Under the pieces are notes generated by a model. The model ran no database searches. It was not told the DNA's origin and was given only the letters and a program-made list of their open reading frames with translations. The translations under genes and the position numbers were made by a program. A stretch of DNA of 64,000 bases from Symsagittifera roscoffensis (taxonomy: Eukaryota; Xenacoelomorpha; Acoela; Convolutidae), in contig NC_087067.1 of assembly GCF_963678635.1 (NCBI RefSeq), positions 35,231,966 through 35,295,965 of the forward strand. The letters run 5' to 3'. Positions 39,301-44,883 of this stretch are shown here, piece by piece; within the stretch, counting starts at the first letter, position 1, and the number at the start of each line of letters is the position of its first letter.

Positions 39301-39726
39301 GCTGAAAATTCCAAAAGTTTCGGCCATTTTTTATACAATTTTTGTTTCGTTTTTCTAGTCAATTTTCTTCAAAAACTGTTTTCCGAATGGCTTTTTTTAC
39401 CATGACTGTTAAATATGCCTAAGTTTTTTTTCGTTCAGATCTTTTATATCACACCATGGGGAAAAACAATTTCGTATTGAGCAAAAACTCAGGGTTTTGG
39501 GATGTTAAGGTCCACTGTGATGTCAACACTCTCCTGGTATATTTTGCTTGCTTGTGTCATTTGTTGGAACGTCATTGCTAGATGTCTAAGTAGTATGGGG
39601 TATATGATTTTAGGAGTGAACTATGGCGTGAACAAGGGTGGCAATGGGATAAATGAGGACAGCTATGAGGACAGTGGAGGGGAGGATGAGATAGAACGGG
39701 ACTTGGACGAGGACCTGGATGACTAG
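12234..39726 (+). CDS. IFT140: Intraflagellar transport protein 140 (IFT-A subunit), complete gene, 25 coding exons
   Basis: IFT140 is a core subunit of IFT-A, which drives retrograde transport in cilia and import of membrane proteins. Exons join as 12234-12392, 13165-13407, 13490-13623, 15452-15779, 16692-16986, 17151-17452, 17599-17712, 18427-18606, 18887-19147, 20712-21071, 22949-23155, 23341-23525, 24538-24718, 24915-25008, 25438-25600, 28991-29086, 32279-32411, 35443-35637, 36025-36426, 36688-36898, 37443-37675, 37888-38045, 38354-38495, 38731-38914 and 39614-39726. They total 5073 nt (1690 aa) with all phases compatible and GT-AG at every junction. Recognition rests on the N terminus ([27 protein letters not shown]), [20 protein letters not shown] and the acidic tail. 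Two WD40-type propellers fill about residues 1-790, TPR-like repeats about 880-1600. The human protein is about 1460 aa; the excess lies in Ser-rich and acidic inserts. Confidence 0.95.
12655..13145 (+). repeat. Interspersed repeat B, copy 1 (intron 1)
   Basis: The left part holds an AAGAGTCGATGAACGTAG-like start and the right part holds CCAGCGAAATGAAA, TTTACCTATTGATCCAG, AAAACAAGTCAG and TCAACTGTCTGATGGCTA, all also found in the copies in introns 9, 10, 17 and 20. The copy fills most of intron 1 and ends about 20 bp before the 3' splice site. Confidence 0.65.
13165..13407 (+). CDS. IFT140: IFT140 exon 2 (residues 54-134)
   Basis: Acceptor TTTTAG at 13159-13164, donor GTAAAA, phase 0 both sides. 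It carries [13 protein letters not shown] and I-T-A-I-A-W, two WD40-type blades of the first propeller, ending in L-I-T-G-D-K. Confidence 0.93.
13490..13623 (+). CDS. IFT140: IFT140 exon 3 (residues 135-179)
   Basis: Follows an 82-bp intron, the shortest in the gene. Reads [10 protein letters not shown] and ends in a poly-Gln stretch. Donor GTTAGT, phase 2; the split Met codon is completed by exon 4. Confidence 0.9.
13624..15451 (+). other. Intron 3 of IFT140
   Basis: A 1.8-kb intron with no gene. A ~55-bp imperfect tandem duplication lies at about 13950-14050 (CAGCC[G/A]TGATTT ... CTCAAAAGATGTC, twice). Nothing else recognised. Confidence 0.5.
15452..15779 (+). CDS. IFT140: IFT140 exon 4 (residues 179-288)
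   Basis: Acceptor TTGTTCAG. Reads [16 protein letters not shown], the helical insert typical of IFT140 propeller 1, then V-D-E-K-G-N-Y-V-V. Donor GTAAGG, phase 0. Confidence 0.93.
15802..16482. mobile_element. Fold-back DNA element with ~285-bp terminal inverted repeats
   Basis: The two halves of this 681-bp segment of intron 4 are inverted repeats. They begin AACAGTGCTGATTTA and end in its complement. Matching internal blocks include AAAATGGGTC, TTTTTTTAGTT, AGAGCTACGCTG/AAGCACGCTG, CAATCCAACAAAGTTCT and AAAGGT(T)AAATTTCC, with a ~100-bp non-matching centre near 16090-16190. TA dinucleotides flank both ends (15800-15801, 16483-16484), as for Tc1/mariner-type insertions. The CAGTGCTG start resembles Tc1-family termini. 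No transposase is encoded, so it is non-autonomous. Arms have diverged, so it is not recent. Confidence 0.8.
16692..16986 (+). CDS. IFT140: IFT140 exon 5 (residues 289-387)
   Basis: Acceptor TCTTTTAG. Includes [10 protein letters not shown] and [12 protein letters not shown], followed by a loop rich in charged and small residues. Donor GTTAGT at 16987; the last base is position 1 of an Asn codon completed in exon 6. Confidence 0.9.
17151..17452 (+). CDS. IFT140: IFT140 exon 6 (residues 387-487)
   Basis: Acceptor TTGGTTTAG. Reads [16 protein letters not shown], a WD40-type blade, then a Ser-rich insert encoded by a TCT/TCC run near 17285-17310. Donor GTATTG, phase 0. Confidence 0.92.
17599..17712 (+). 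CDS. IFT140: IFT140 exon 7 (residues 488-525)
   Basis: 38 codons from acceptor GCTTCTAG to donor GTATTA, phase 0 both sides. Corresponds to the segment linking the two propellers. It ends R-G-V-A-V-S-K. Confidence 0.88.
18008..18225. mobile_element. 218-bp MITE with target site duplication (intron 7)
   Basis: Terminal inverted repeats GGCTCTTTTCCAGT[C/T]CCCCC at both ends, flanked by CATAAAAT on the left (18000-18007) and CATAAAAC on the right (18226-18233): an 8-bp duplication with one mismatch. The interior (ATTACGGCTAA, GCGTGATGTTAC, GTTCAC..GTTGTC) recurs at 51795-51965, so it is a dispersed family. Confidence 0.8.
18427..18606 (+). CDS. IFT140: IFT140 exon 8 (residues 526-585)
   Basis: Reads [16 protein letters not shown] and ends K-L-Q-V-R-N-L-Q, matching the V-A-V-W-N-G and V-Q-V-R-T-W-Q parts of the human protein. 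Acceptor GATTAG, donor GTTAGC, phase 0. Confidence 0.93.
18887..19147 (+). CDS. IFT140: IFT140 exon 9 (residues 586-672)
   Basis: Starts G-V-V-K-Q-L-L and contains F-N-L-S-K-R-E-A-K, a well-conserved IFT140 stretch. It ends L-L-T-E-E before donor GTATTC, phase 0. Confidence 0.94.
19205..19640 (+). repeat. Interspersed repeat B, copy 2 (intron 9)
   Basis: Shares TTTGTTTAATAAAGGCAAACTCC, AACAGCAAAAGT, GATTGACTTCTAGTTTCGAAA, TTTTGATCCAGTTCTCAA and AATCATAAATTGTTC with the copies at 33455 and 36935. It lies in the sense orientation of the gene. Confidence 0.7.
19693..20432. mobile_element. Inverted-repeat element cluster (intron 9)
   Basis: AGTTGTAAAAGTTCGGACAG at 19693 is matched in inverse orientation at 20213-20232 (CTGTCTGTCCGAACTTTTTG) and again, more diverged, at 20409-20432 (CTGTCTATCCAACTTTTTGC). 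This looks like one TIR element with right end near 20232 plus a second, partly overlapping or nested copy ending near 20432. AGTTGCAAAAAGT-type ends resemble mariner-family MITEs. No transposase frame is seen. Confidence 0.6.
20712..21071 (+). CDS. IFT140: IFT140 exon 10 (residues 673-792)
   Basis: Reads [17 protein letters not shown]. An acidic/Ser loop ([13 protein letters not shown]) follows, then [15 protein letters not shown]. The loop is absent from the human protein. Acceptor TTTTCAG, donor GTTAGT, phase 0. Confidence 0.94.
21165..21300 (+). repeat. Interspersed repeat B, copy 3 left half (intron 10)
   Basis: Matches the left part of repeat B (TTGATTTCCTTTGTTTAAA). It continues after an inserted SINE-like element at 21925. 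Confidence 0.55.
21300..21920 (+). repeat. SINE-like repeat A, copy 1, nested in repeat B
   Basis: Contains a 26-bp direct duplication at 21306-21357, then CTAAGTCGCAAATATT, TAGCATGTGCTTTG, GCATATGTAGCTGC-like sequence, a tRNA-like head with A box TGGTCGAGAGG (21764-21774) and B box AGGTTCGTACT (21807-21817), and the shared 3' tail ending CGCCTGTGT near 21911. Repeat B resumes immediately after, which fixes both ends of this insertion. It does not fold as a functional tRNA. Confidence 0.7.
21925..22255 (+). repeat. Interspersed repeat B, copy 3 right half (intron 10)
   Basis: Starts CTATCGAACAG and continues through ATCGACTTCTAGTTTCGAAA, GCGAAATAAAAATTTTAC, AATCATAAACTGTTCG and GTCAGTCGGCTATGTT, in the same order as the other copies. 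Confidence 0.7.
22262..22828 (+). repeat. SINE-like repeat A, copy 2 (intron 10)
   Basis: Same order as copy 1. CAAGTCGCAAATATTG comes first, then TAGCATGTGCTTTG, GAACCGAAAAAAG, GGCATATGTAGCTGC, and a tRNA-like head with a canonical B box GATTCGAATCC (22691-22701). The tail is TTGCGAAGCGCAGCTTTACC ending CAGTGT near 22824. It ends about 125 bp before the exon 11 acceptor. Confidence 0.75.
22949..23155 (+). CDS. IFT140: IFT140 exon 11 (residues 793-861)
   Basis: Contains [10 protein letters not shown] and [10 protein letters not shown], the last blade of the second propeller. Acceptor GTTCTAG, donor GTCAGT, phase 0. Confidence 0.92.
23341..23525 (+). CDS. IFT140: IFT140 exon 12 (residues 862-923)
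   Basis: A Ser-rich opening ([11 protein letters not shown]) is followed by [10 protein letters not shown] and [15 protein letters not shown], the start of the helical array. Donor GTAAGT, phase 2. Confidence 0.94.
23930..24510 (+). repeat. SINE-like repeat A, copy 3 (intron 12)
   Basis: Aligned with copies 1 and 2 through TTGACATTCGAATAATTA, GAACCGAAGAAAGC, TTAGCATATGTAGCTGC, an A box TGGCTGAATGG (24325-24335), a degenerate B box, and the tail GTTTGCGAAGCGCAGC ending TTTGTGT at about 24507. The IFT140 exon 13 acceptor follows 30 bp later. Confidence 0.75.
24538..24718 (+). CDS. IFT140: IFT140 exon 13 (residues 923-983)
   Basis: Reads [11 protein letters not shown] and A-K-M-C-L-G-N-M, the most diagnostic IFT140 block. 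The acceptor lies about 30 bp after the 3' tail of an interspersed repeat. Donor GTCAGT, phase 0. Confidence 0.96.
24915..25008 (+). CDS. IFT140: IFT140 exon 14 (residues 984-1015)
   Basis: Short exon reading [17 protein letters not shown]. Acceptor TTGTTTAG, donor GTAAAA, phase 1. Confidence 0.93.
25438..25600 (+). CDS. IFT140: IFT140 exon 15 (residues 1015-1069)
   Basis: Reads [13 protein letters not shown], then an acidic insert ([13 protein letters not shown]) not in the human protein, then A-I-Q-L. Donor GTTAGT chosen over the overlapping GTATGC because it keeps frame with Y-E-K-A-N-T-H-H-F in exon 16. Confidence 0.9.
26250..27780 (+). repeat. Satellite-like tandem array, ~165-bp unit, 9-10 copies (intron 15)
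   Basis: Successive copies of TTGCCTCCAAATATGACTG are at about 26449, 26616, 26777, 26944, 27112, then 27277, 27457, 27617 and 27737 more diverged, a spacing of about 160-168 bp in the first part and irregular at the end. Each unit also carries GTAGTTTTCGAGATATGACG, TTTTTTGTGATTTTTTC, and CCCAACCCTGTAGTTGGG, which is itself a small inverted repeat (CCCAAC..GTTGGG). Short minus-strand frames in the array repeat the same peptide and are not genes. Confidence 0.9.
28640..28735 (+). repeat. Short direct duplication (intron 15)
   Basis: CTTCTATCGAGACATACGAA and the following bases CTTTTCCAT occur twice, about 60 bp apart (28643 and 28702), identical over about 31 bp. Confidence 0.85.
28796..28824 (+). 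repeat. Shared SINE tail, isolated copy (intron 15)
   Basis: GTGGTGCGAAGCCCAGCTTA followed by ACCTGTGTTA matches the 3' tail of the SINE-like repeats. It lies about 165 bp before the exon 16 acceptor. Confidence 0.6.
28991..29086 (+). CDS. IFT140: IFT140 exon 16 (residues 1069-1101)
   Basis: Reads [16 protein letters not shown] and Y-I-N-D-K-N-E-P, aligned with the human Y-E-K-S-D-T-H-R-F segment. It follows a 3.39-kb intron, the longest in the gene, that carries a satellite array. Confidence 0.95.
29087..30555 (+). other. Intron 16, 5' part
   Basis: No gene found. A weak tRNA-like remnant lies at about 30085-30140 (A-box-like TAGCGGTGGAG, B-box-like AAGTTCAAATC). Four AGTTGT repeats occur at about 29303-29370. 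Confidence 0.4.
30560..31620 (-). pseudogene. MULE-type transposase with FLYWCH zinc finger, decayed (intron 16)
   Basis: Minus-strand reading from 31620 gives a FLYWCH-like domain: [11 protein letters not shown], two Cys, then [11 protein letters not shown]. Next are W-F-S-D-D-T-F (31160 region, first Asp of a DDE core), F-F-H-L-C-Q-S-F-W (30950 region), [14 protein letters not shown] (30850) and [12 protein letters not shown] (30650), the R-x-x-N-x-x-V-E-x-W-H/N motif of MULE transposases. The parts lie in different frames with several stops, so it is inactive. The element is antisense to IFT140. Terminal inverted repeats were not located. Confidence 0.72.
31625..32210. other. Intron 16, 3' part
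   Basis: AT-rich, with a local repeat of TTGGACAATTTT[G/C] and TGTCTTGGA near 31915-31950. No gene or known element recognised. Confidence 0.4.
32215..32249 (+). repeat. Shared SINE tail abutting exon 17
   Basis: GTGTTGCGAAGCTCTGCTTT followed by GCCTCTGTGTTG, one of the best matches to the shared tail hairpin (GCGAAGC / GCTTTGC). It ends 30 bp before the exon 17 acceptor. Confidence 0.75.
32279..32411 (+). CDS. IFT140: IFT140 exon 17 (residues 1101-1145)
   Basis: Reads [12 protein letters not shown] and L-E-Y-Y-E-K-A-N-D. The acceptor (TCTTGCAG) lies about 30 bp after a repeat tail. Donor GTAAGT, phase 0. Confidence 0.95.
32799..33322. mobile_element. hAT-like MITE, 524 bp, perfect 8-bp target duplication (intron 17)
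   Basis: Ends are CAGTGGTAGGGAAACAATTA on the left and, inverted, CAGGGCTAGGGAACAATTAA on the right. Both fit the CAG[T/G]G-type terminal inverted repeat of hAT transposons. GTCAGGAC flanks both sides exactly (32791-32798 and 33323-33330), the 8-bp duplication expected for hAT. The subterminal regions carry many AATTAATTG palindromes (32811-32910, 33185-33309), as hAT transposase-binding subterminal repeats often do. No coding capacity. Confidence 0.93.
33455..33805 (+). repeat. Interspersed repeat B, copy 4 (intron 17)
   Basis: Starts AAGAGTCATGAACCTAGTGA and includes GGAGGCAAACTCCAATATCG, AAGGTCACGAAAAACGTG, CCAGCGAAATGAAAATTTTA and TAATCAGAAATTGTTCGTGA in the same order as other copies. 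Confidence 0.75.
34480..34921 (+). repeat. SINE-like repeat C, copy 1 (intron 17)
   Basis: Starts CCAGCCTAAGTCGCAAATAT, then GTGTTCATTTTGATTAATGA, CCAATGCTAAGC and a tRNA-like head with A box TAGTGTAGAGG (34631-34641) and B box GGTTCAAACC (34672-34681). It ends in the shared tail GTAAGCGAAGTGCAACTTCG then ACTCTGTGTA (to 34920). Confidence 0.75.
35020..35426 (+). repeat. Repeat B-related 3' ends with shared tail, copy 5 (intron 17)
   Basis: Two related segments in series, each ending in the shared tail: GTATCGCAAGTAATGCGAAT...GACTCTGTC (35175-35212) and CATCGCAAGTGATGCGAAAC...TGACTGTGTTA (35388-35425). The second follows CATGGCTCTTTTCCAATTGC and TTGTTGGCTATGTTTTG, the repeat B 3' part. Exon 18 starts 18 bp after. 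Confidence 0.65.
35443..35637 (+). CDS. IFT140: IFT140 exon 18 (residues 1146-1210)
   Basis: Starts [11 protein letters not shown] and ends [10 protein letters not shown], matching two adjacent human helices. Between them is an insert of about 35 residues rich in Asp/Glu, Ser and Pro. The acceptor lies about 18 bp after a repeat tail. Donor GTGAGC, phase 0. Confidence 0.92.
36025..36426 (+). CDS. IFT140: IFT140 exon 19 (residues 1211-1344)
   Basis: Largest exon. TPR-like helices include [24 protein letters not shown] and [15 protein letters not shown]. Acceptor TTTCTAG, donor GTGAGT, phase 0. Confidence 0.95.
36688..36898 (+). CDS. IFT140: IFT140 exon 20 (residues 1345-1415)
   Basis: Reads [11 protein letters not shown], nearly identical to the human [10 protein letters not shown], and [10 protein letters not shown]. 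Donor GTTCGT, phase 1. Confidence 0.95.
36935..37412 (+). repeat. Interspersed repeat B, copy 6, filling intron 20
   Basis: Starts AAGAGTAATGAACGTAGTGA and runs through AAAGGTCACGAAAAACGTGA, TCGACTTCTAATTTCGAAAC, CCCAGCGAAATTAAA and CAACTGTCAGTTGGCTATGT. Intron 20 spans 36899-37442, so the repeat occupies nearly all of it, leaving about 35 bp at each end. Confidence 0.8.
37443..37675 (+). CDS. IFT140: IFT140 exon 21 (residues 1415-1492)
   Basis: Reads A-L-L-K-S-G-D-V-E and [10 protein letters not shown], then [12 protein letters not shown]. Acceptor TTTCAG, donor GTACGT, phase 0. The intron before it is almost filled by an interspersed repeat. Confidence 0.95.
37888..38045 (+). CDS. IFT140: IFT140 exon 22 (residues 1493-1545)
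   Basis: Starts [12 protein letters not shown] and contains R-V-T-L-I-N-T-F-L. Donor GTAATA is weak but keeps frame with exon 23; phase 2. Confidence 0.9.
38354..38495 (+). CDS. IFT140: IFT140 exon 23 (residues 1545-1592)
   Basis: Reads R-A-I-L-E-D-S-S-F and [11 protein letters not shown], aligned with the human L-L-L-E-E-P-D and G-D-V-Y-G-F-L-V-E-H parts. Acceptor TTGTGTAG, donor GTTAGT, phase 0. Confidence 0.9.
38731..38914 (+). CDS. IFT140: IFT140 exon 24 (residues 1593-1654)
   Basis: Reads A-F-S-C-L-E-T-L-H and ends F-K-I before donor GTAGAT, phase 1. Read through without splicing, the frame stops after two more codons (38921), so an alternative shorter C terminus lacking the acidic tail is possible. 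Confidence 0.88.
39614..39726 (+). CDS. IFT140: IFT140 exon 25 (residues 1654-1690, acidic tail)
   Basis: Acceptor GATTTTAG, then G-V-N-Y-G-V-N and an Asp/Glu-rich tail ending D-L-D-E-D-L-D-D before TAG at 39724-39726. The human protein also ends in an acidic tail. No clear AATAAA follows within 300 bp, so the 3' end is not placed. Confidence 0.88.
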
Positions 39727-40554
39727 CAACGGTAGTAGCAGAAGACGACATCAATAACAACATCCATGAGGAGGACAGAAAGATAATGAAAGCTACAGCA
39801 ATCTAGACGTAAACTTAGTTAGATAAAGGGAAGAAAAGGGGAAACATAATTGAACTGAACTCATTTTGACTCTCGATATTGGATTGAATTCCAGCAGCTG
39901 ACAAATGATGCGATAAAATATTTTTTAATAGAACCTTGATGTTACAAACTTCAGGGTTTTAAATTTCGATTTGCCTAATTGAATCAGATGATGTAAAATA
40001 AGTAAAAATGTACAAACAGTTGAAGTTCAGATGATAAATCGCTTAACTTCTGAATGTGCTATTTAACGGCTTATTAAATTGATTCTCGGTAGAGCTGTAA
40101 ATATTGTGTATCATTATGATCTATGTATATTTCATGTAAATTATGTAACTTTTAGAATTGAAAAGATAAGTGTAAGTGGTTTAGCACTTACTTAGGTCTT
40201 TTTTTTGTAAGGAAATTTTAATAAGCTTGCACTCAAATGTAGTTTTTCAGAGTTAAATGTTTGATTTCCTTTTAAATTGCATTCAAACGCATTAGCTAAA
40301 AAGATGGGAAATTACAGTTTCTAATTTCGAATTTATAAATGCAAAAAAATTAAATCATTTTCTGAAGATGGAAGTTGATTATTGAAGTCCCAGCAGAATT
40401 TTAAAACTCTTCAACCGTTAACTTCAAATTTTCTTTGTTTTGTCGGAAAATATAAATCATGGAAGAAATTGGAAACTCAAAAATTGTTGAGCAACATAGT
40501 TTCATAAGTCTTATTAAACGTTAATTACACAAGCATAGCTTGTGTTAAAGTATG

Positions 40555-40715
40555 AACTAACTTTTTTTTCCAACCAAAGTCGCAAAAGTTGTTGACACAA
40601 TTGTGTTCATTTTGAGAGTGTTCATTTTGATGATCAATAACCAGCTGTTAATTTTAGCCAATGCTATGGAGATTTACACAAATTATTATACTACAAATTC
40701 ATGTTTGATATATTT
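40555..40715 (+). repeat. SINE-like repeat C, head fragment
   Basis: CCAACCAAAGTCGCAAAAGT, then GTGTTCATTTTGATGATCAA, ACCAGCTGTTAATTTTAGCC and AATGCTATGGAG, matching the start of repeat C. The tRNA-like head and tail are missing. Confidence 0.6.
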
Positions 40716-40719
40716 TTTT

Positions 40720-41660
40720 GACGTTCTGTTGTTTTGACGCTTTGGAAAGTTATCGTTTTTCTCAAAAACTACGTTACCGATTTTCAAGTAAGTGGTACTC
40801 CCTTGTGTGCCTGCATACTCCCCTATGCTCTTTTTTTTTACCTTACCTCACTTTCTACAGCCTTCGAAAAAGTCAGGAGAATTTTTTAAGCCAATTTTTG
40901 ATTTTCATACACGAAAACTACCCACGCAACTCTGCGAGTTAAGGTTCACTGGATAGAACAGGTTGTGGGAAGCTCCCCTACATCAGCGTCTATGCCCAAA
41001 TCTTGTTTTACACGAAAAGTTATGGCTTTCAAAAAAGTCAATTTTTCGAGTCTTTGACCATTTTCTGAAACTACAATCTCAAATCTGATAAATTATTTTC
41101 AATCGAACGGACGGGTTGTAGGAAGCTCCCCTGCACTATCGGCTATGCTCTAGTGTTTAGACAAAAAAACTATGACGAAGAATAATCAAATTCAGGATTT
41201 GCCTTTTTTCTTGAAATTTATCGATTGTTCTCGAAAACTACCCTCCCAAAATCTGAAAGGGTTGTGGGGAGCTCCCTTGCTTAAATGATTATTTTATACA
41301 CAATTTTTTTTTCAAAAAGTTATGATCCTCGGAAAAATCAAGGGAAAGGGTTGTAGGTAGCTCTGCAAAAATGATAATGCCTAATTATTTTTAACACAGT
41401 CACGACGCTCCAAAAAATCACATTCGCTTTTTTGACCGTTTTTTCGAGCTTGACTTTTCTCAAAAAGTTACCTCGCAAAAACTGAGGTTTTGATTTCAAT
41501 GAGTAGAATGGGTTTTGGGAAGGTTCGACACATACAAGACTGCCTGTGTTTTTACGCCAAATTATATGGCGCCGAAAATTCAAAAATTTCGATTTTCTTT
41601 ACCGTATTATAAAACTTGATTTCTCTTAAAAACTAACCACCCAAAACTAATGAGCAAGGT
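40720..41660 (+). repeat. Degenerate tandem array, ~150-190-bp unit
   Basis: Copies of GGTTGTGGGAAGCTCCCCT recur at about 40960, 41108, 41259, 41348 and 41509 (GGTTGTAGG or GGTTTTGGG variants), with an AAAAGTTATGNC...TTTTCTC...AAACTACC core between them. At least five diverged copies. Unit 2 of the segmental duplication lacks all but the last of them. Confidence 0.7.
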
Positions 41661-41937
41661 TTTTAGCATCTTTCAACCTAACAAGCGCTTGTTATCTCTT
41701 CATTTTTCTGGGGAGATTTAAGTAATTGATATAATCAACAGATTTTCAAGTCAGTAAATTGGGATTTACTTTTCTTTGCTCTAGGTCTGTTTTTGAAATT
41801 ACCCTTGTCCTTCCGCATCAATACAAAAGACTGGTGACTGATGGAAATGTATGGGATCGCATTTTTTTGTATTATTTTTTTTTGTTTTTCGAGAGGCTTT
41901 CGAAACTTTTCCTTTTTCTTAAAAACTACTTTACCAA

Positions 41938-42386
41938 CTTTGAAAGTGTTTATTTTGATCAAGGACCAGCTGTTCAGTACAGCCAATGCTAAGCGTATTA
42001 GCGCACAAAAATTTATTTTACAAATAGCACTTAAGCTTCAAGGTATCACGGATCTGTAGCGTAGAAACAGGGAAGGAGACCCGCAACAAAATAACGGTTC
42101 GAACCTGGTCAGGTTCGGACGTTGTAAATGAATTTTTCGTTTACTAGTTTAAATGCGTCCGCTATAAATTTAAGCATGTTAATTGGCAAGGTTTTTTTTC
42201 TTCTGACTGCTTCTGCTTTTGTGTTAAGTTTGACCTGCGTCACTTCGCAATTATGTAGACTCATAAATGGCTTGCTTCATCTAAGAAATTTTGTAGACTC
42301 AAATTTTTACTCATTCTGTATTTCCCAGTAGCGTTATTAATCATATTTTTGCTTGTGTGTGCAAAGTGCAACTTCACCTGTGTATA
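41938..42386 (+). repeat. SINE-like repeat C, copy 2
   Basis: GTGTTTATTTTGATCAAGGA, CCAATGCTAAGCGTATTA, then a tRNA-like head with A box TAGCGTAGAAA (42057-42067) and B box GGTTCGAACCT (42096-42106), a pair of direct repeats of GTAGACTCA with TGGCTTGC, and the shared tail GCAAAGTGCAACTTCACCTG ending TGTAT at 42385. Confidence 0.8.
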
Positions 42387-43260
42387 TTTTCTATTTGGTA
42401 GGTTGAATCAATAATGGACGATGGGCACTATCTAAAAAATAAATCCTGATTATAACTAAAACGAACAACTTTATAGCTGATATTTTTACCAGGAATATCG
42501 TTGTTCACATAATGACTAGAACTTTCGGCATTTACAATTTTATGCTTACGACAATCAATCAAGATTGGAGAATTGCTGAACTACTAATAGCCGTTCTTGT
42601 TAAAATAGTTTTCAATGGTGGCAGTAAGCTAATTATCAAACCTCAAGTTTCAAATTTTCTAAAACGTTTTGGTTGAATTGGTAGCTGCAACGGTATTCCC
42701 AGCCGCGCTTATGCCTTGTAATGTATTCAGTTGTATGTTTTTGTACTGACACGAATAATCGCAGAAAAAGTGTTAATGAGCAAAAAAAAAAGACATCCTG
42801 TTTTCGGTTATATTCAATTTCTAGAATATCTTAAAAATTTTTCAGCAAATGCATCATAAAAGTTTCAAGCAATCCGACTTTTAAGTATTCTTTATTTCTG
42901 TTTGCTAATTTCAAAGCAAATTGCACTGCATTAGCCCTTCAAAAAGCAATCTTTCATGAAGTCTTCTGAAGAAAACGGTTTTTCCTTTGATCCAGGAATT
43001 TCACCTAAGATAAGCTTTTTCAGCTAAATCGTTGTAAGCATATAATTTCAAAATATTTCAAACTTAGTCAACTCCTGGAAATTACTAAATCTGTTTTGTT
43101 TTGACTTGAATTTTTTCTCACTTTCTGGTCTTTGTAGGCCACTTGTGAGTATTTCTTAGCTTCGTGAGCTATAAATTACATTAAGTTAACTAAGATGTAT
43201 AACGATTTATTAATTTAATTTGTTATACAGCTAAGTAATTGAGCTCCTAGTCTAAACAAA

Positions 43261-43690
43261 TGATAACATAAGTGCGCTCTGGGCAATTTGGTGTACAATC
43301 AGTCCAATGTTAATTTAAACATAAATTGCAATTTTCTGCGAATTTCGTGTCTTCATCGGTGCATAATGCAATTCTATGCGTTTTCCAAAGCACTTTTTAC
43401 CTTTGCGATAAATTTTGGTGTAACAGCGTTGGAACTAGTTTTTGTTCTCCGCGAAGAGTTCTCAGAAAATATTTATCAGTATAATGTAAAAGTTGGCCGT
43501 AAATGTAGAGAGCTTTCCAATTATTACGGTTCCGAAATTTATATTTTGTTCGTTGCCTAAGTTGATCAACAGAAACAGCTGCATGTGGGTTCATAAGGAA
43601 TTCAAAATATAATTCGGCGAAGGATACGCCTAAGAAGGCAAAACTTGCGGATTCAAGTCTCACCATGAATTTTTTTCAAACGAAATAAGG
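43261..43690 (+). repeat. Repeat D, copy 1
   Basis: Starts GTGCGCTCTGGGCAATTTGG near 43273. A B-box-like GGATTCAAGTCTCACC lies at 43649-43664. A second copy is at 46262-46705 within unit 2. Short plus-strand frames here repeat in both copies but show no protein motif. Confidence 0.6.
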
Positions 43691-44883
43691 TTTCTTTAAA
43701 TGTGTCAGCCTAAAGTCTGCTGATGTTTTGTTGGCTCGGCTGACAAATGGTGAAAAAGCACAATTTTCAGTGTAGATACTTTTAGTACTTCTAACTACCT
43801 GCATTTGGAATAATTACTCCTGAATTTGTAAAATTTGATGTTTTGTTTATTTTTTATTCAATTAACCATTTTAATCAACTAATTTGAGTTCGGTTTAAAA
43901 TTGAACTGCTTAGGGACCTAATTTGGTTTCGTTTCGATAAAAATTGAATTAAATGCGTCGCTGAGGATCGATCAAAACGCGTAGTGTTAGAAAAGAGTTT
44001 TTACGAATAAGATTTTTTAGTTGTTTCTGAAAGTTTTTTTATCCAAAAAATTGGCTCTTCTCTTTTTTGTCTACTAGTAGCTTGCAATGCTATTTTTGTG
44101 GTATTGGAAGTGGTGCCAAGTTAGTTCTGCGGCACTTGAGCATGTTTAATCATAAAAATTAGGTGAAACCATATTTTTTGAGAGTTTTTCGTTTGTTGCA
44201 GAGGTTTCTATATGTTTATATAAAAGCTTTAGGGAAGTTTTCGGTACAAGGGACAACATCAATGTATTTTGATTTTTTGTTATGCTTTTTATCGGAATAA
44301 AATTTTCAAGGGATTTTAAGGGAAGGTATAATCAACAAAATGCAGAGTATCTTTTCAATTTATCCATTACGGCTTGTTGGTTTCGTTTAAATGACAAAAT
44401 CACTACAGAGCTGACAAATGATGCGATTAAAAATTATTAATAGAACCTTGATGTTAGAATGGGTTGTGGGAAGGTTCGCCGCTTGAAAGATTTTGCCTGT
44501 GTTTTTACACCAAATTTTATGACTCCGAAATTCAAAATTTCGATTTTCTTTACCGTATTATGAAACTTGAGTTCTCTTGAAAACTAACCACCCAAATCTA
44601 ATGAGCAACGTTTTTAGCATCTTTCAACCTAACAAGCGCTTGTTACCACCTAATTTTTTAGGAAATCTTAAGTTATTGATGAAATTAACAGATTTTCAAG
44701 TCATTAAATTGGGATTTACATTTCTTTGAAATAGGTCTGTTTTTGAAATTACCCCTGTCCTTCCGCATCAATACAAAAGACTGGTGACTGATGGAAATGT
44801 ATGGGATCGCATTTTTTTGTATTATTTTTTTTTTGTTTTTCGAGAGGCTTTCGAAACTTTTCCTTTTTCTTAAAAACTACTTT

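Larger units (their letters stand above)
39898..44410 (+). repeat. Segmental tandem duplication, unit 1
   Basis: Starts CTGACAAATGATGCGATAAA and ends CACTACAGAG. The next bases (44411) start again with CTGACAAATGATGCGATTAA, so the two units are directly head to tail. Unit 1 contains a diverged repeat B-like part (40150-40500), a repeat C head (40555-40715), a ~180-bp tandem array (40720-41660), a SINE-like repeat C (41938-42386) and repeat D (43261-43690). Confidence 0.88.
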
